From: CADEFX01 sp963840425
GTDB lineage: Bacteria > Pseudomonadota > Alphaproteobacteria > Rhizobiales > Hyphomicrobiaceae
Length of the DNA: 64,000 nucleotides
Assembly: GCA_963840425.1 (NCBI GenBank)
Contig: CAWIYZ010000035.1
Location: forward strand, 186,001-250,000
Direction of reading: 5' to 3'
Positions 43,299 through 52,478 of this stretch are shown piece by piece. Position 1 is the stretch's first letter; every line of letters begins with the position of its first letter. Made by a program: the position numbers and the translations under genes. The notes beneath the pieces were generated by a model. It had not been told where the DNA came from. It saw nothing but the letters and a program-made list of their open reading frames with translations, and made no database searches.

Positions 43299-46172
43299 CT
43301 ATTCCGCTGCTTCCATGATGCGCCGGCTGGACTTGGAGAACGCCTCGTATTCCTCCTGATAGTGGGTCGGCCCGTTGGACGGGCTCACCTGCACCGCCGT
43401 CACCTTGTACTCGGGACAATTGGTAGCCCAGTCCGAGAACTCGGTCGTGATGACGTTGGCCTGTGTCAGCGGGTGGTGGAACGTGGTGTAGACCACGCCC
43501 GGCGCCACCCGGTCGGTGATCTGCGCCCTGAGCGCCGTCTCACCGGCGCGGCTGGCGATACGCACCCAATCCCCCTCTTTGATGCCGCGCTGCTCGGCGT
43601 CGTGCGGGTTGATCTCGAGCCGGTCCTCCTGATGCCACACGACATTGTCCGTGCGCCGCGTCTGTGCGCCGACGTTGTACTGCGACAGGATGCGGCCCGT
43701 CGTCAGCAGCAGCGGAAAGCGCGGGCCCGTACGCTCGTCGGTCGGCACGTACTCGGTCAGCATGAACTTGCCCTTGCCGCGCGCGAAGGTTGTGGCGTGC
43801 ATCACCGGCGAGCCCAGCGGATTGGCTTCGTTGCACGGCCACTGCACCGAGCCCATCTCGTCCAGCTTGGCGAAGCTGACGCCGGCGAACGACGGCGTCA
43901 GCTTGGCGATCTCGTCCATAATCTGGCTCGGATGCGTATAGCTCCAGTCGAGGCCGATGGCCTTGGCGATGAGCTGGGTGATCTCCCAGTCGGCGTAGCC
44001 GCCGTTGCGCGGCGTCATCACGCGCCGCACGAGCTGGATGCGCCGCTCGGCATTCGTGAACGTGCCATCCTTTTCCAGGAAGGTGGAGCCCGGCAGGAAT
44101 ACGTGCGCGTAGTTGGCGGTCTCGTTCAGGAACAGGTCGTGCACCACCACGCATTCCATGGCCGCAAGTCCGGCCGCGACATGCTTGGTGTCGGGATCGG
44201 ACTGCAGGATATCCTCACCCTGGATGTAGATGGCCTTGAAGGAGCCGTCGACGGCGGCATCCAGCATGTTGGGAATGCGCAGGCCCGGCTCGGGATTGAG
44301 CGGCCGGCCCCACAGCGCCTCGAACATGGCGCGGGTGGCGTCATCGGAAATGTGGCGGTAGCCCGAGAGCTCGTGCGGGAACGAGCCCATGTCGCAGGCG
44401 CCCTGCACGTTGTTCTGGCCGCGCAGCGGGTTCACGCCCACGCCGGGGCGGCCGAGATTGCCGGTCGCCATGGCGAGGTTGGCGATCGCCATCACCGTGG
44501 TCGAGCCCTGGCTGTGCTCGGTGACGCCGAGGCCGTAGTAGAATGCGGCATTGCCGCCGGTGGCGTAGAGACGCGCCGCCGCCCTCAGCTCCGCCGGATC
44601 GACCCCCGTGTACTGGGCCATCGCTTCCGGTGAGTGCCTGGGCTCGGAGACGAATGCGGCCCACTCCTGGAAGTCCTGCATCTCGCAGCGCTCGCGCACG
44701 AACTTCTCGTTCACCAGCCCTTCCGTGACGATGACGTGCGCCATGGCCGTCAGCACGGCCACGTTGGTGCCGGGCGTCAGCGGCAGGTGGTGGGCGGCCT
44801 CGACATGGGGCGTGCGCACCATATCGATGCGGCGCGGATCGATGACGATCAGCTTGGCGCCCTGGCGCAGGCGCTTCTTCATGCGGCTGGCGAACACCGG
44901 GTGGCCGTCGGTCGGATTGGCGCCGATCACCACCATTACGTCGCACTGCTCGACGGAGTCGAAATCCTGCGTGCCGGCCGACGTGCCGAACGCGGTCTTG
45001 AGGCCGTAGCCAGTCGGCGAGTGGCACACCCGCGCGCAGGTGTCAACGTTGTTCACGCCGAAGCCCGCCCGGATCAGCTTCTGCACGAGGAAGGTTTCCT
45101 CGTTGGTGCAGCGCGAGGACGTGATGCCGCCCACGGCATCGCGACCGTACTGATACTGGATGCGCTTGAACTCGCTGGCGACGCGGCCGATGGCCTCCTC
45201 CCACGTCGTCTCGCGCCAGGGATCGGTGATCTTGTCGCGCACCATCGGCTTCAGGACGCGCTCCTTGTGCGTGGCATAGCCCCACGCGAAGCGTCCTTTC
45301 ACGCACGAATGCCCACGATTGGCCTTGCCGTCCTTGTAGGGCACCATCCGCACCACTTCCTCGCCGCGCATCTCGGCCTTGAACGAGCAGCCGACACCGC
45401 AGTAGGCGCAGGTCGTCACTACCGAGTGCTCGGGCTGGCCGATATCGATCAGCGCCTTCTCGCTAAGCGTAGCCGTCGGACAGGCCTGCACGCAGGCGCC
45501 GCAGGAGACGCACTCGCTGTCGAGGAAATTTTCGGACATGCCGGCCGAGACGCGGCTCTCGAAGCCGCGGCCCTCGATGGTTAGCGCGAACGTGCCCTGC
45601 ACCTCCTCGCATGCGCGCACGCAGCGGCTGCAGACGATGCACTTGGACGGGTCGTAGGTGAAATACGGATTGGTCTCGTCCTTCGGCATCCAGGCGTCGT
45701 TGGCCTTGCCGTTCTGCTTGGCGAACACGTGGTTGGCGCCGTCGTAGCCATAGCGCACGTCGCGCAGTCCGACCGCGCCCGCCATGTCCTGCAGCTCACA
45801 ATCGCCGTTGGCGGCGCAGGTGAGGCAATCCAGCGGATGATCGGAGATGTAGAGCTCCATCACGCCGCGGCGGATCTGCTTCAGGCGCGGCGTCTGGGTG
45901 TGCACGACGAGGCCGTTCGTCACCGGCGTGGTGCACGAGGCCGGCGTTCCGGCACGGCCCTCGACCTCCACCAGGCACATCCGGCACGAGCCGAAGGCGT
46001 TGACGCTGTCGGTGGCGCACAGCTTGGGGATCTGCGTTCCCATCTGCATGGCAGCACGCATGATCGAGGTGCCTTCCGGCACCGTCACCGTGTTGCCGTC
46101 GATCGTCAGCGTGACGGTCTTGGCCGCCCTGGAAGCGGGCGTCCCGAAATCGATCTCTTCGACGAGTGCCAT
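43299..46172 (-). CDS. fdsA: Formate dehydrogenase alpha subunit, molybdopterin enzyme
   Basis: The 957-residue catalytic subunit oxidising formate to CO2. It begins with a [2Fe-2S] ferredoxin domain (NAFGSCRMCLVEV), then NuoG-like and 4Fe-4S cysteine clusters (CIVCSRCVRAC, CVSCGACVQACPT), a further CAYCGVGCSF cluster and the bis-MGD domains. The molybdenum ligand is Cys383 in ARVCHSPTG, followed by the conserved His. It lies between fdsB (7-base gap) and fdhD. This is the soluble NAD-linked type, so formate oxidation yields NADH directly. Confidence 0.97.
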   Translation of the reverse strand: MALVEEIDFGTPASRAAKTVTLTIDGNTVTVPEGTSIMRAAMQMGTQIPKLCATDSVNAFGSCRMCLVEVEGRAGTPASCTTPVTNGLVVHTQTPRLKQIRRGVMELYISDHPLDCLTCAANGDCELQDMAGAVGLRDVRYGYDGANHVFAKQNGKANDAWMPKDETNPYFTYDPSKCIVCSRCVRACEEVQGTFALTIEGRGFESRVSAGMSENFLDSECVSCGACVQACPTATLSEKALIDIGQPEHSVVTTCAYCGVGCSFKAEMRGEEVVRMVPYKDGKANRGHSCVKGRFAWGYATHKERVLKPMVRDKITDPWRETTWEEAIGRVASEFKRIQYQYGRDAVGGITSSRCTNEETFLVQKLIRAGFGVNNVDTCARVCHSPTGYGLKTAFGTSAGTQDFDSVEQCDVMVVIGANPTDGHPVFASRMKKRLRQGAKLIVIDPRRIDMVRTPHVEAAHHLPLTPGTNVAVLTAMAHVIVTEGLVNEKFVRERCEMQDFQEWAAFVSEPRHSPEAMAQYTGVDPAELRAAARLYATGGNAAFYYGLGVTEHSQGSTTVMAIANLAMATGNLGRPGVGVNPLRGQNNVQGACDMGSFPHELSGYRHISDDATRAMFEALWGRPLNPEPGLRIPNMLDAAVDGSFKAIYIQGEDILQSDPDTKHVAAGLAAMECVVVHDLFLNETANYAHVFLPGSTFLEKDGTFTNAERRIQLVRRVMTPRNGGYADWEITQLIAKAIGLDWSYTHPSQIMDEIAKLTPSFAGVSFAKLDEMGSVQWPCNEANPLGSPVMHATTFARGKGKFMLTEYVPTDERTGPRFPLLLTTGRILSQYNVGAQTRRTDNVVWHQEDRLEINPHDAEQRGIKEGDWVRIASRAGETALRAQITDRVAPGVVYTTFHHPLTQANVITTEFSDWATNCPEYKVTAVQVSPSNGPTHYQEEYEAFSKSSRRIMEAAE

Positions 46173-46179
46173 GTGATCC

Positions 46180-47751
46180 TCACTCCGCGGCTTGCGGCAT
46201 GCGGGGGGTGCGACGGAAATCTTCCGGGAAATGATTGAGCGCGCTCATGACCGGATACGGCGTGAAGCCGCCCAGCGCACACAGCGATCCGAACTTCATG
46301 GTGTTGCAGAGGTCGGTGACCAGCGAGAGGTGATCGTCAGGTCCCTCACCGGCCATGATCTTGTCGATGGTCTCGGCGCCTCGCGTGGAGCCGATGCGGC
46401 AGGGCGTGCACTTGCCGCAGCTCTCGATGGCGCAGAACTCGAAGGCGAAGCGTGCCTGTTTCGCCATATCCACGGTGTCGTCGAACACCACCACGCCGCC
46501 GTGGCCGATCAGCCCATCGCGGGCCGTGAATGCCTCGTAGTCGAATGGAGTGTCGAACAGCGCACGCGGGAAGTAGGCGCCGAGCGGCCCGCCCACCTGC
46601 ACGGCCCGCACCGGCCGGCCCGTGGCCGTGCCGCCGCCGATGTCATCCACCAGTTCGCCGAGCTTCACGCCGAAGGCCGTCTCATAGAGGCCGCCATACT
46701 TGATGTTGCCGGCAAGCTGGATCGGCATTGTCCCGCGCGAGCGCCCCATGCCGTAGTCGGCATACGTTTTGGCACCCTCCGCCAGCACGAACGGCGCGGC
46801 GGCGAATGTCAGCACGTTGTTGATCACCGTCGGGCAGCCGAACAGGCCCTTGTGCGCCGGCAGCGGCGGCTTGGCACGCACGATGCCGCGGCGTCCTTCC
46901 AGGCTTTCCAGCAGCGCCGTCTCCTCGCCGCACACGTAGGCGCCAGCGCCGATCCGCACCTCCAGATCGAAGGCCCGCTTGGACGAAGCCACATCAGACC
47001 CGAGCAGACCTGCCTTGCGCGCGATGGCGATGGCCGCGTTGAAAGCCGCGATCGCATGCGGATATTCCGAGCGCACGTAGATGACACCCTTGGTGGCGCC
47101 GACCGCGAGACCCGCAATCGTCATGCCCTCGATCAGCAGGAAGGGATCGCCCTCCATCAGCATGCGATCGGCGAACGTGCCGCTGTCGCCCTCGTCTGCG
47201 TTGCACACGATATATTTCTGCTCGCCCGCCGTGTCGTGCACCGTCTTCCACTTGATGCCGGTCGGAAAGCCGGCGCCGCCGCGCCCGCGCAGACCTGATT
47301 TGGCCACCTCGTCGACGATGCCGGCGGGCGTGAGTGACAGCGCCCGCTCCAGCCCCTTGTATCCGCCATGCGCGCGATACGCCTCGAGCGACAGCGGATC
47401 GGTGACGCCGCAGCGCGCGAACATGAGCCGCGTCTGGCGTGCCAGATAGCCGATCTTGTCCACCGGTCCGAGCGCCTTGGGATGACCCTGCAAAGACCCA
47501 CCGCCCTCGAGCAGGCCCGCACTCACCAAACCCGCAACATCCTCCGGCTCGACCGTCCCGAAGCCGTGGCGAACACCCGCGATCTCGACCTCGACCAGCG
47601 GCTCCAGCCACATCATGCCGCGCGAGCCCGTGCGCACGATCTCCACCACGCGCCCCGCACCAGCAGCCGCCTGCTTCAGCGCCCCCGCCACCTTGTCGGC
47701 GCCGACGGCGATGGCCGCCGCGTCCTTCGGAATGTAGATCCGCACCGTCAT
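46180..47751 (-). CDS. fdsB: Formate dehydrogenase beta subunit (NADH-binding, NuoF-like)
   Basis: A 523-residue diaphorase subunit with FMN, NAD and a 4Fe-4S cluster. It has an N-terminal thioredoxin-like ferredoxin region, then the NuoF core: LRGRGGAGFPTGIKW, CNADEGDSGTFADR, GAGAYVCGEETALLES and the cluster motif SCGKCTPCRIGS. The start at 47751 overlaps the fdsG stop (ATGA). It passes electrons from FdsA to NAD+. Confidence 0.96.
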   Translation of the reverse strand: MTVRIYIPKDAAAIAVGADKVAGALKQAAAGAGRVVEIVRTGSRGMMWLEPLVEVEIAGVRHGFGTVEPEDVAGLVSAGLLEGGGSLQGHPKALGPVDKIGYLARQTRLMFARCGVTDPLSLEAYRAHGGYKGLERALSLTPAGIVDEVAKSGLRGRGGAGFPTGIKWKTVHDTAGEQKYIVCNADEGDSGTFADRMLMEGDPFLLIEGMTIAGLAVGATKGVIYVRSEYPHAIAAFNAAIAIARKAGLLGSDVASSKRAFDLEVRIGAGAYVCGEETALLESLEGRRGIVRAKPPLPAHKGLFGCPTVINNVLTFAAAPFVLAEGAKTYADYGMGRSRGTMPIQLAGNIKYGGLYETAFGVKLGELVDDIGGGTATGRPVRAVQVGGPLGAYFPRALFDTPFDYEAFTARDGLIGHGGVVVFDDTVDMAKQARFAFEFCAIESCGKCTPCRIGSTRGAETIDKIMAGEGPDDHLSLVTDLCNTMKFGSLCALGGFTPYPVMSALNHFPEDFRRTPRMPQAAE

Positions 47752-48212
47752 GCGCCAGCTCCCTTGAGCAGCGCATCCAGCTTGGGCGCCGTCAGCCGGC
47801 CCACCACCTCGCCATCCAGCATCGCCGACGGCCCAGTCGCGCACAGGCCGAGGCAGTAAATCGGCTCCAGCGTCACCCGCCCGTCGGCGCTCGTGCCGCC
47901 GCACGCCACACCGAGGCGATCCTCGGCGCGCGCCACCAGCGCTTCACCGCCCATGGCCTGACAGGCTTCGGCCCGGCAGATTTTCAGCACGTGCCTGCCC
48001 GCCGGCTTGTCGCGGAAATCATGGTAGAATGTGACGACGCCGTGCACCTCGGCGCGCGACAGGTTCAGCGCGTCGGCGAGCGTCCGTACGGCCGCCTCCG
48101 GCACGTGACCGAGCGCGGCCTGCACCTGGTGCAGGATCTCAATCAGCGCATCTGCCCTGTTGCCGTGCTCAGCCGCTATTTCGCGTGCCGTTGTATCTGC
48201 TGCCGCGGTCAT
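47748..48212 (-). CDS. fdsG: Formate dehydrogenase gamma subunit (NuoE-like)
   Basis: A 154-residue [2Fe-2S] thioredoxin-like subunit. The four cluster cysteines are in CRAEACQAMGG and CLGLCATGPS, with the NuoE block LSRAEVHGVVTFYHDFR. The ATG at 48212 was preferred over a GTG/other start nine codons upstream because it gives the normal N-terminus. It is the first structural gene of the operon, 104 bases after fdsR. Confidence 0.94.
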   Translation of the reverse strand: MTAAADTTAREIAAEHGNRADALIEILHQVQAALGHVPEAAVRTLADALNLSRAEVHGVVTFYHDFRDKPAGRHVLKICRAEACQAMGGEALVARAEDRLGVACGGTSADGRVTLEPIYCLGLCATGPSAMLDGEVVGRLTAPKLDALLKGAGA

Positions 48213-48316
48213 TGGAACCCAAGATTCGAACCATTCCAATATAGCATCCCGCAGACTAGGCCCGATGATCCAATCGGTTGTTCTGATGGGGTCATCGAAC
48301 CCGTCGATGACAGATC

Positions 48317-49231
48317 CTACCGGCTCGGCGCCATGGCCGGCGCTTCAACGCCCTCCGCGCACTCGAACACAGCAAGAACGAGGGGTGAAACCGGGTCGCG
48401 ATCCACCGCTACCAAGCCAACGCTGTGCTCCACCACAGGGTTCACCAGCGGCACGGCACGGATGTCCGACATGGGCCCCAGGATCTCCAGGAAGTACTCG
48501 GGCACGATGCTGGCGAGCCCCATCAGGTGCACGTTCGAGCACAGGTTGATGACCGAGTTGGTCTCCAGCCGCGGTGTCGGCTTGGCATTGGCAGTCCTGA
48601 AGGCGCGGTCGATGATGCGCCGGTTCTGCATGTTGGGCGTGAGCAGGCACAGCGGTTGCTTGGCGGCCTCGGCCCAGGTCACCGTCTTCTTCTTCGCCAG
48701 CTCGTGATCAGCGCGCACGAGCAGGCAGTAGCGCTCCGTATAGATGGCGCCCGAGCGCATGCCCTCGATCGGCTCGTTGTCGAGATACGTCAAGCCGACG
48801 TCGATGGCGAAGTCCTCGAGATTGCGCAGGATTTCTACCGAGCTCTGCGACAGCACGGTCAGCTCGATACCGGGATGGCGGTCCTGGATCGCCTTGGCGA
48901 TCAGCGCCGCCATCGGCAGACCCGACGGGACCACGCCAAGAGACAGACGGCCGATCAGGCTGCCCTTGGTGTTGCGCAGCTTGGCGATCTCCTGCTGCAG
49001 CGAAGACCAGTTGTCGAGGATGGCGTGCGCCCATTTCAGCACGCGCTCGCCCTCGGGCGTCAGCCCGTGGAAGCGCTGGCCGCGCTCGACGATCGGCACG
49101 CCCAGCTCCTGCTCGAGCTGCCGGATGCGTCCCGACAGCGTCGGCTGGGTCACGTTGCAGGCCTTGGCCGCCCGCGTGAAATGCTTCTCGCGGGCGAGCG
49201 CGGACAGATATTGGAACTGGCGAATGTCCAT
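48317..49231 (-). CDS. fdsR: LysR family regulator of the formate dehydrogenase operon
   Basis: A 304-residue LysR protein: winged HTH at residues 1-60 (MDIRQFQYLSALAREKHFTR, VTQPTLSGRIRQLEQELGVP) and an effector-binding domain. The start at 49231 begins the family motif. It is upstream of fdsGBA-fdhD-fdsD on the same strand, the arrangement described for FdsR in other bacteria, so control of formate oxidation is likely. Co-transcription with the operon versus a separate promoter in the 104-base gap cannot be told. Confidence 0.88.
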   Translation of the reverse strand: MDIRQFQYLSALAREKHFTRAAKACNVTQPTLSGRIRQLEQELGVPIVERGQRFHGLTPEGERVLKWAHAILDNWSSLQQEIAKLRNTKGSLIGRLSLGVVPSGLPMAALIAKAIQDRHPGIELTVLSQSSVEILRNLEDFAIDVGLTYLDNEPIEGMRSGAIYTERYCLLVRADHELAKKKTVTWAEAAKQPLCLLTPNMQNRRIIDRAFRTANAKPTPRLETNSVINLCSNVHLMGLASIVPEYFLEILGPMSDIRAVPLVNPVVEHSVGLVAVDRDPVSPLVLAVFECAEGVEAPAMAPSR

Positions 49232-49368
49232 CAGGGTGCCTGGGCTGCTGCATGGGCTTGGGCCATCGAACCCCGGCCGCACGCACTCGTTTGCCCAAGG
49301 TTAGAGCGCGGCACGCGTTGGTGCCATAGCCCCTGCTACTATAACGACAACGCCGAAGCTACGCTCAC

Positions 49369-50076
49369 TCAGTCGTCGCTCACCCGCCGGGCCAACTGCG
49401 AGGGCAGCCCGCGCAGCACCACGACCTTGGTCCCTACACCGACGCGGCGCGACAGATCGACGACGTGTCCGTTCATCATGCGAAAGCAGCCCGAGGAATT
49501 GGCCCGCCCGATGCTCTGTGCGCTGTTGGTGCCGTGAATGCGATAGAGCGAGTTGCCGAGATACATGGCCTTGGCGCCCAAGGGATTGCGCACGCCGCCG
49601 GTCATCTTCTCCGGCAGGCTCCGGTCGCGCTCGCGCATCTCCTTGGGCGGATGCCAGTCCGGCCAGTCCGCCACGCGCGAGATGCGCTCGCTGCCGGTCC
49701 AGGTGAAGCCTTCGCGGCCGACCGAGATCGGATAGCGGTAGGCTTCGACTTTGGACCGAACCAGGTACAGTTTGCGCCCCGCCGTATCGATCACGACCGT
49801 GCCAGGTGCGTACCCGCTCGGAAACGACACCGACTGCGGTGACATGGGCTGGATCGACGGACGCCCGCCGCCGTCGAGCAGTTTCGGCCCGGGGCCCCTG
49901 CGGCGCGCCTGCGGCGGATCGAACAGTCCGCCACCGGGCTGCTGCTGTGTGCTGGGCGGCTCGTAGGTCTGCCGGCGCTCGTATGAGGTCGGTTGATGCC
50001 AGGGCACCCAGCTCTGCGCCGCCGCCGGTCCGCCGATCGACAAAAATACTGCTGCTGCGAGAAGCGCCCGCCTCAT
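49369..50076 (-). CDS. L,D-transpeptidase (YkuD family), exported, second paralogue
   Basis: A 235-residue wall enzyme. The start at 50076 (MRRALLAAAVFLSIGGPAAA) gives a signal peptide cleaved after residue 20. A Pro/Gln/Arg-rich linker precedes the YkuD domain (from about residue 90) with His181 in YRIHGTN and Cys197 in SSGCFRM. Highly similar to the gene at 40715. The frame stays open far upstream but that sequence is antisense to the membrane-protein gene at 50281. Confidence 0.93.
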   Translation of the reverse strand: MRRALLAAAVFLSIGGPAAAQSWVPWHQPTSYERRQTYEPPSTQQQPGGGLFDPPQARRRGPGPKLLDGGGRPSIQPMSPQSVSFPSGYAPGTVVIDTAGRKLYLVRSKVEAYRYPISVGREGFTWTGSERISRVADWPDWHPPKEMRERDRSLPEKMTGGVRNPLGAKAMYLGNSLYRIHGTNSAQSIGRANSSGCFRMMNGHVVDLSRRVGVGTKVVVLRGLPSQLARRVSDD

Positions 50077-50280
50077 CGTGCCGTCCCTCGTTGCAAGTGG
50101 CTGGCCTGCCTCCCGTATAAGAGTTAACGCAGGCAGCGCCATCTGTGCATTGACAACAAGGTTACCGCCGTTGCCGCACGAGCACATGGGCGCCTGAACC
50201 ACTGCACGACCGGCTTTGGGCATGCAGGGTCCTCGGCTAACGTGCGACGCTGACGGGCGGGATCTGACAGGGGGAGTCCG

Positions 50281-51054
50281 ATGGCAACGACAGGCGGCAT
50301 AAAGCCGGCCGGCACGACTGCGACGGCAGTCGGAGTCGCTGCGGCCCGTGCGGAGCAAGGCCGGCTCGGCGAGGTGCGCATCACAGCCCATTCCAACATG
50401 CTCTATTGGTGGGTCGTGTGGGCCTACGGCTATGTGTGCGCCATGGCCACGCACATCAATCACGTCGCCGTGCCGCTCGCCGGCAAGACCATCAAGTTCT
50501 ACCCCTCGGCCTGGCTCGGGCTGTCGTTCCTGCTGCTCGTCCTGTTCGTGATCGTCTTCACCAACGTGCGCGCACGCACGGCGCACACCTTCCTCATCGC
50601 CGCAACGCTGGCCCTCATCGCCATCGCCACCGATTGGGCGTACGGGCTCAACCGCCTTTTCACCTGGGTGCCCGAGCTCGTGGTGGAGATGAACCTCGCC
50701 TTCTACATGGTGTTCTCGACGGCGCTGATGGTGCTGTGGTTCATCGTCGTGTTCGGCATCAACTCCTTGACCGTGTGGCGCTTCTCCTCGGGACAGGTGA
50801 TGGAGACGCATCGCCTCGGCCAGGCCGCGGCACACGTCTATGACACGCGCGGCATGCTGATGCGGCGCCTGCCCGGCGATTTCTTCCGCCACAAGATTCT
50901 CGGGCTCGGCATCGTCGGTCTCGGCACCGGCGATCTCGTGTTCCGTCCCGCCGCGCCGGGGGCCGAGCCCTTCATCCTCGAGAATGTCTGGAAGGTGAAC
51001 CAGAAGCAGAAGAGCATCGAGCGCCTGATCATTTCGTCCGGCGGCACGGTTTGA
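50281..51054 (+). CDS. Four-helix membrane protein with a cytosolic C-terminal domain, unknown function
   Basis: A 257-residue protein. The N-terminal ~35 residues are polar; four membrane helices follow at about 38-58, 75-98, 104-124 and 133-158. The remaining ~95 residues are soluble and resemble a PH-like domain in pattern (GDFFRHKILGLGIVGLGTGD, then NVWKVNQKQKSIERLI), but this is a weak impression. GGGGAG precedes the ATG. Divergent from the L,D-transpeptidase gene by 204 bases. No characterised family recognised. Confidence 0.8.
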   Translation: MATTGGIKPAGTTATAVGVAAARAEQGRLGEVRITAHSNMLYWWVVWAYGYVCAMATHINHVAVPLAGKTIKFYPSAWLGLSFLLLVLFVIVFTNVRARTAHTFLIAATLALIAIATDWAYGLNRLFTWVPELVVEMNLAFYMVFSTALMVLWFIVVFGINSLTVWRFSSGQVMETHRLGQAAAHVYDTRGMLMRRLPGDFFRHKILGLGIVGLGTGDLVFRPAAPGAEPFILENVWKVNQKQKSIERLIISSGGTV

Positions 51055-51062
51055 TCCAGCGC

Positions 51063-51683
51063 TCACCGCAGGAAGAAATGCCAGGTGCCGTCCGCGGCGA
51101 TGCCGAGCTTGTAATACGTGTACCGCCCGCCCTTCCTCATTTCCTCGACCGCCGCTGCCGGCACGATGCCGAGCAGCTCTGCCTCCTGCGCCGGCGTGAG
51201 CTTGTCCAGCGCCAGCCCGGCGAAGTAGGGCCAGACATAGACCCGGTTGTTCTCGAGGTCCCTGCCGATTGGCAGGGTGACGTAGCCCGCATCCAGGATC
51301 TGCCCGAGCACGCTCAGGATCTCGCGCCCCTCACCGTCAGCCGAGACCTGGCGCCAGTGGGCAATCGGGTCGCCCACCGCCACATCGGCGATCACCGGCT
51401 TGATCTCATTCAGCTCCACTGCCGTGCGCAGGTCCTCGATCTGACCGGAGCGGACCGCGGTCAGGATAGCCTCGCGCATTTCCAGCACGGGCGTCGGCAG
51501 GCTCTCGGTCCCGTAGCGGATTTCCGAACCGCCCCTGGGGCTCTGCGCAGCCGCTGCGGGCGGTTTGCGCTCGGCGCGCTGCGCCCATACCTCGCCCGAC
51601 CGCGCGCAAACGTGGACAAGCCCAAGCAGCGCAAGTAGGAATACCGCAGCGGGCATTGCCGCAAAGCGTGTGTCTGGCGGCAT
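51063..51683 (-). CDS. Exported hypothetical protein, 206 residues
   Basis: The start at 51683 gives MPPDTRFAAMPAAVFLLALL, a signal peptide, followed by an Ala/Pro-rich linker and a folded domain containing LEMREAILTAVRSGQIEDLR and a C-terminal WPYFAGLALDKLTPAQEAEL. The pattern recalls small periplasmic proteins annotated as hypothetical in Rhizobiales; no catalytic motif is evident. Convergent with the four-helix membrane protein (8 bases between stops) and divergent from the LysE gene. Confidence 0.75.
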   Translation of the reverse strand: MPPDTRFAAMPAAVFLLALLGLVHVCARSGEVWAQRAERKPPAAAAQSPRGGSEIRYGTESLPTPVLEMREAILTAVRSGQIEDLRTAVELNEIKPVIADVAVGDPIAHWRQVSADGEGREILSVLGQILDAGYVTLPIGRDLENNRVYVWPYFAGLALDKLTPAQEAELLGIVPAAAVEEMRKGGRYTYYKLGIAADGTWHFFLR

Positions 51684-51796
51684 GGGAGGGTTCCGAGTTT
51701 GAGCGGGTTGCACCAGCATACGGCGCAGACGATCGCGCAAGCAAATGGGCTGCGCGATGTCGCGAGCGAAGGCAGCTCCGCGCCGGCGAGGATGCG

Positions 51797-52462
51797 ATGG
51801 CGTTCATCCCCAACCCGCTGATCATCCCCGTCGGGCTCATCATCGGCATTCTCATCAGCACGCCGCTCGGGCCAGTCAACCTGCTGTGCCTGCAGCGCGC
51901 GGTGGAGCGCGGGTTCTGGGGCGGCTTGGCGGCGGGCCTCGGCACTCTGCTGGGCGACGGCCTCATCGCGCTGTGCGCGGCCCTCGGCGTCAATGCGATT
52001 TCCGGTGCTGTCCGCCACCACCGCTTCGCCATTCAGCTCGTGGGCGGTCTCGTGCTGGTCATATTGGGGCTGCGTCTCTTCTTCACCGCGCCGCGCCTCG
52101 TCAGCGATTCGCCTCACAAAGATGAGAATGCTTCGCTCGCTGATTTCGTCTGGGACATTCCCAAGACCTTCTTCCTCACCATCACCAATCCAGGCGCCGT
52201 TCTGGGCCTGTTCGCGATCTTCGGCGGCATCGGCTCGTACGTCGAGCTCTCGAGCTACATCGATGTCTTCACCATGGTGGCGGCCGTCATGGGCGGCGCC
52301 TTGATCTGGTGGATATCGGCGTCAAACTTCATCGGCGTCATCCGTCATCGCCTCGATCTGGTCGCGCTGCGCCTCATCAACCGCATCGCGGGCCTGTCGC
52401 TGGTTGGCTTCGGCGCATTGCTGCTGAGCGAGGTGGCGATCAAGGGCTTGCCACCGGTTTGA
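51797..52462 (+). CDS. LysE family translocator
   Basis: A 221-residue inner-membrane exporter of the LysE/RhtB superfamily, which moves amino acids or similar metabolites outwards. About six hydrophobic helices; the first loop carries the family motif IGILISTPLGPVNLLCLQRA, and NPGAVLGLFAIFGGIG is the second conserved block. The start ATG at 51797 follows GGCGAGGATGCG. Substrate unknown. Confidence 0.87.
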   Translation: MAFIPNPLIIPVGLIIGILISTPLGPVNLLCLQRAVERGFWGGLAAGLGTLLGDGLIALCAALGVNAISGAVRHHRFAIQLVGGLVLVILGLRLFFTAPRLVSDSPHKDENASLADFVWDIPKTFFLTITNPGAVLGLFAIFGGIGSYVELSSYIDVFTMVAAVMGGALIWWISASNFIGVIRHRLDLVALRLINRIAGLSLVGFGALLLSEVAIKGLPPV

Positions 52463-52478
52463 ACCGCTGAGCGGCCAC

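Noticed and set aside
43260..44633. Long plus-strand frame opposite fdsA
   Set aside because: fdsA is clearly coding with all cofactor motifs; the antisense frame has no family features.
49369..51066. A 565-residue minus-strand protein including the L,D-transpeptidase
   Set aside because: The N-terminal 330 residues are antisense to the membrane-protein gene at 50281; the signal peptide at 50076 marks the true start.
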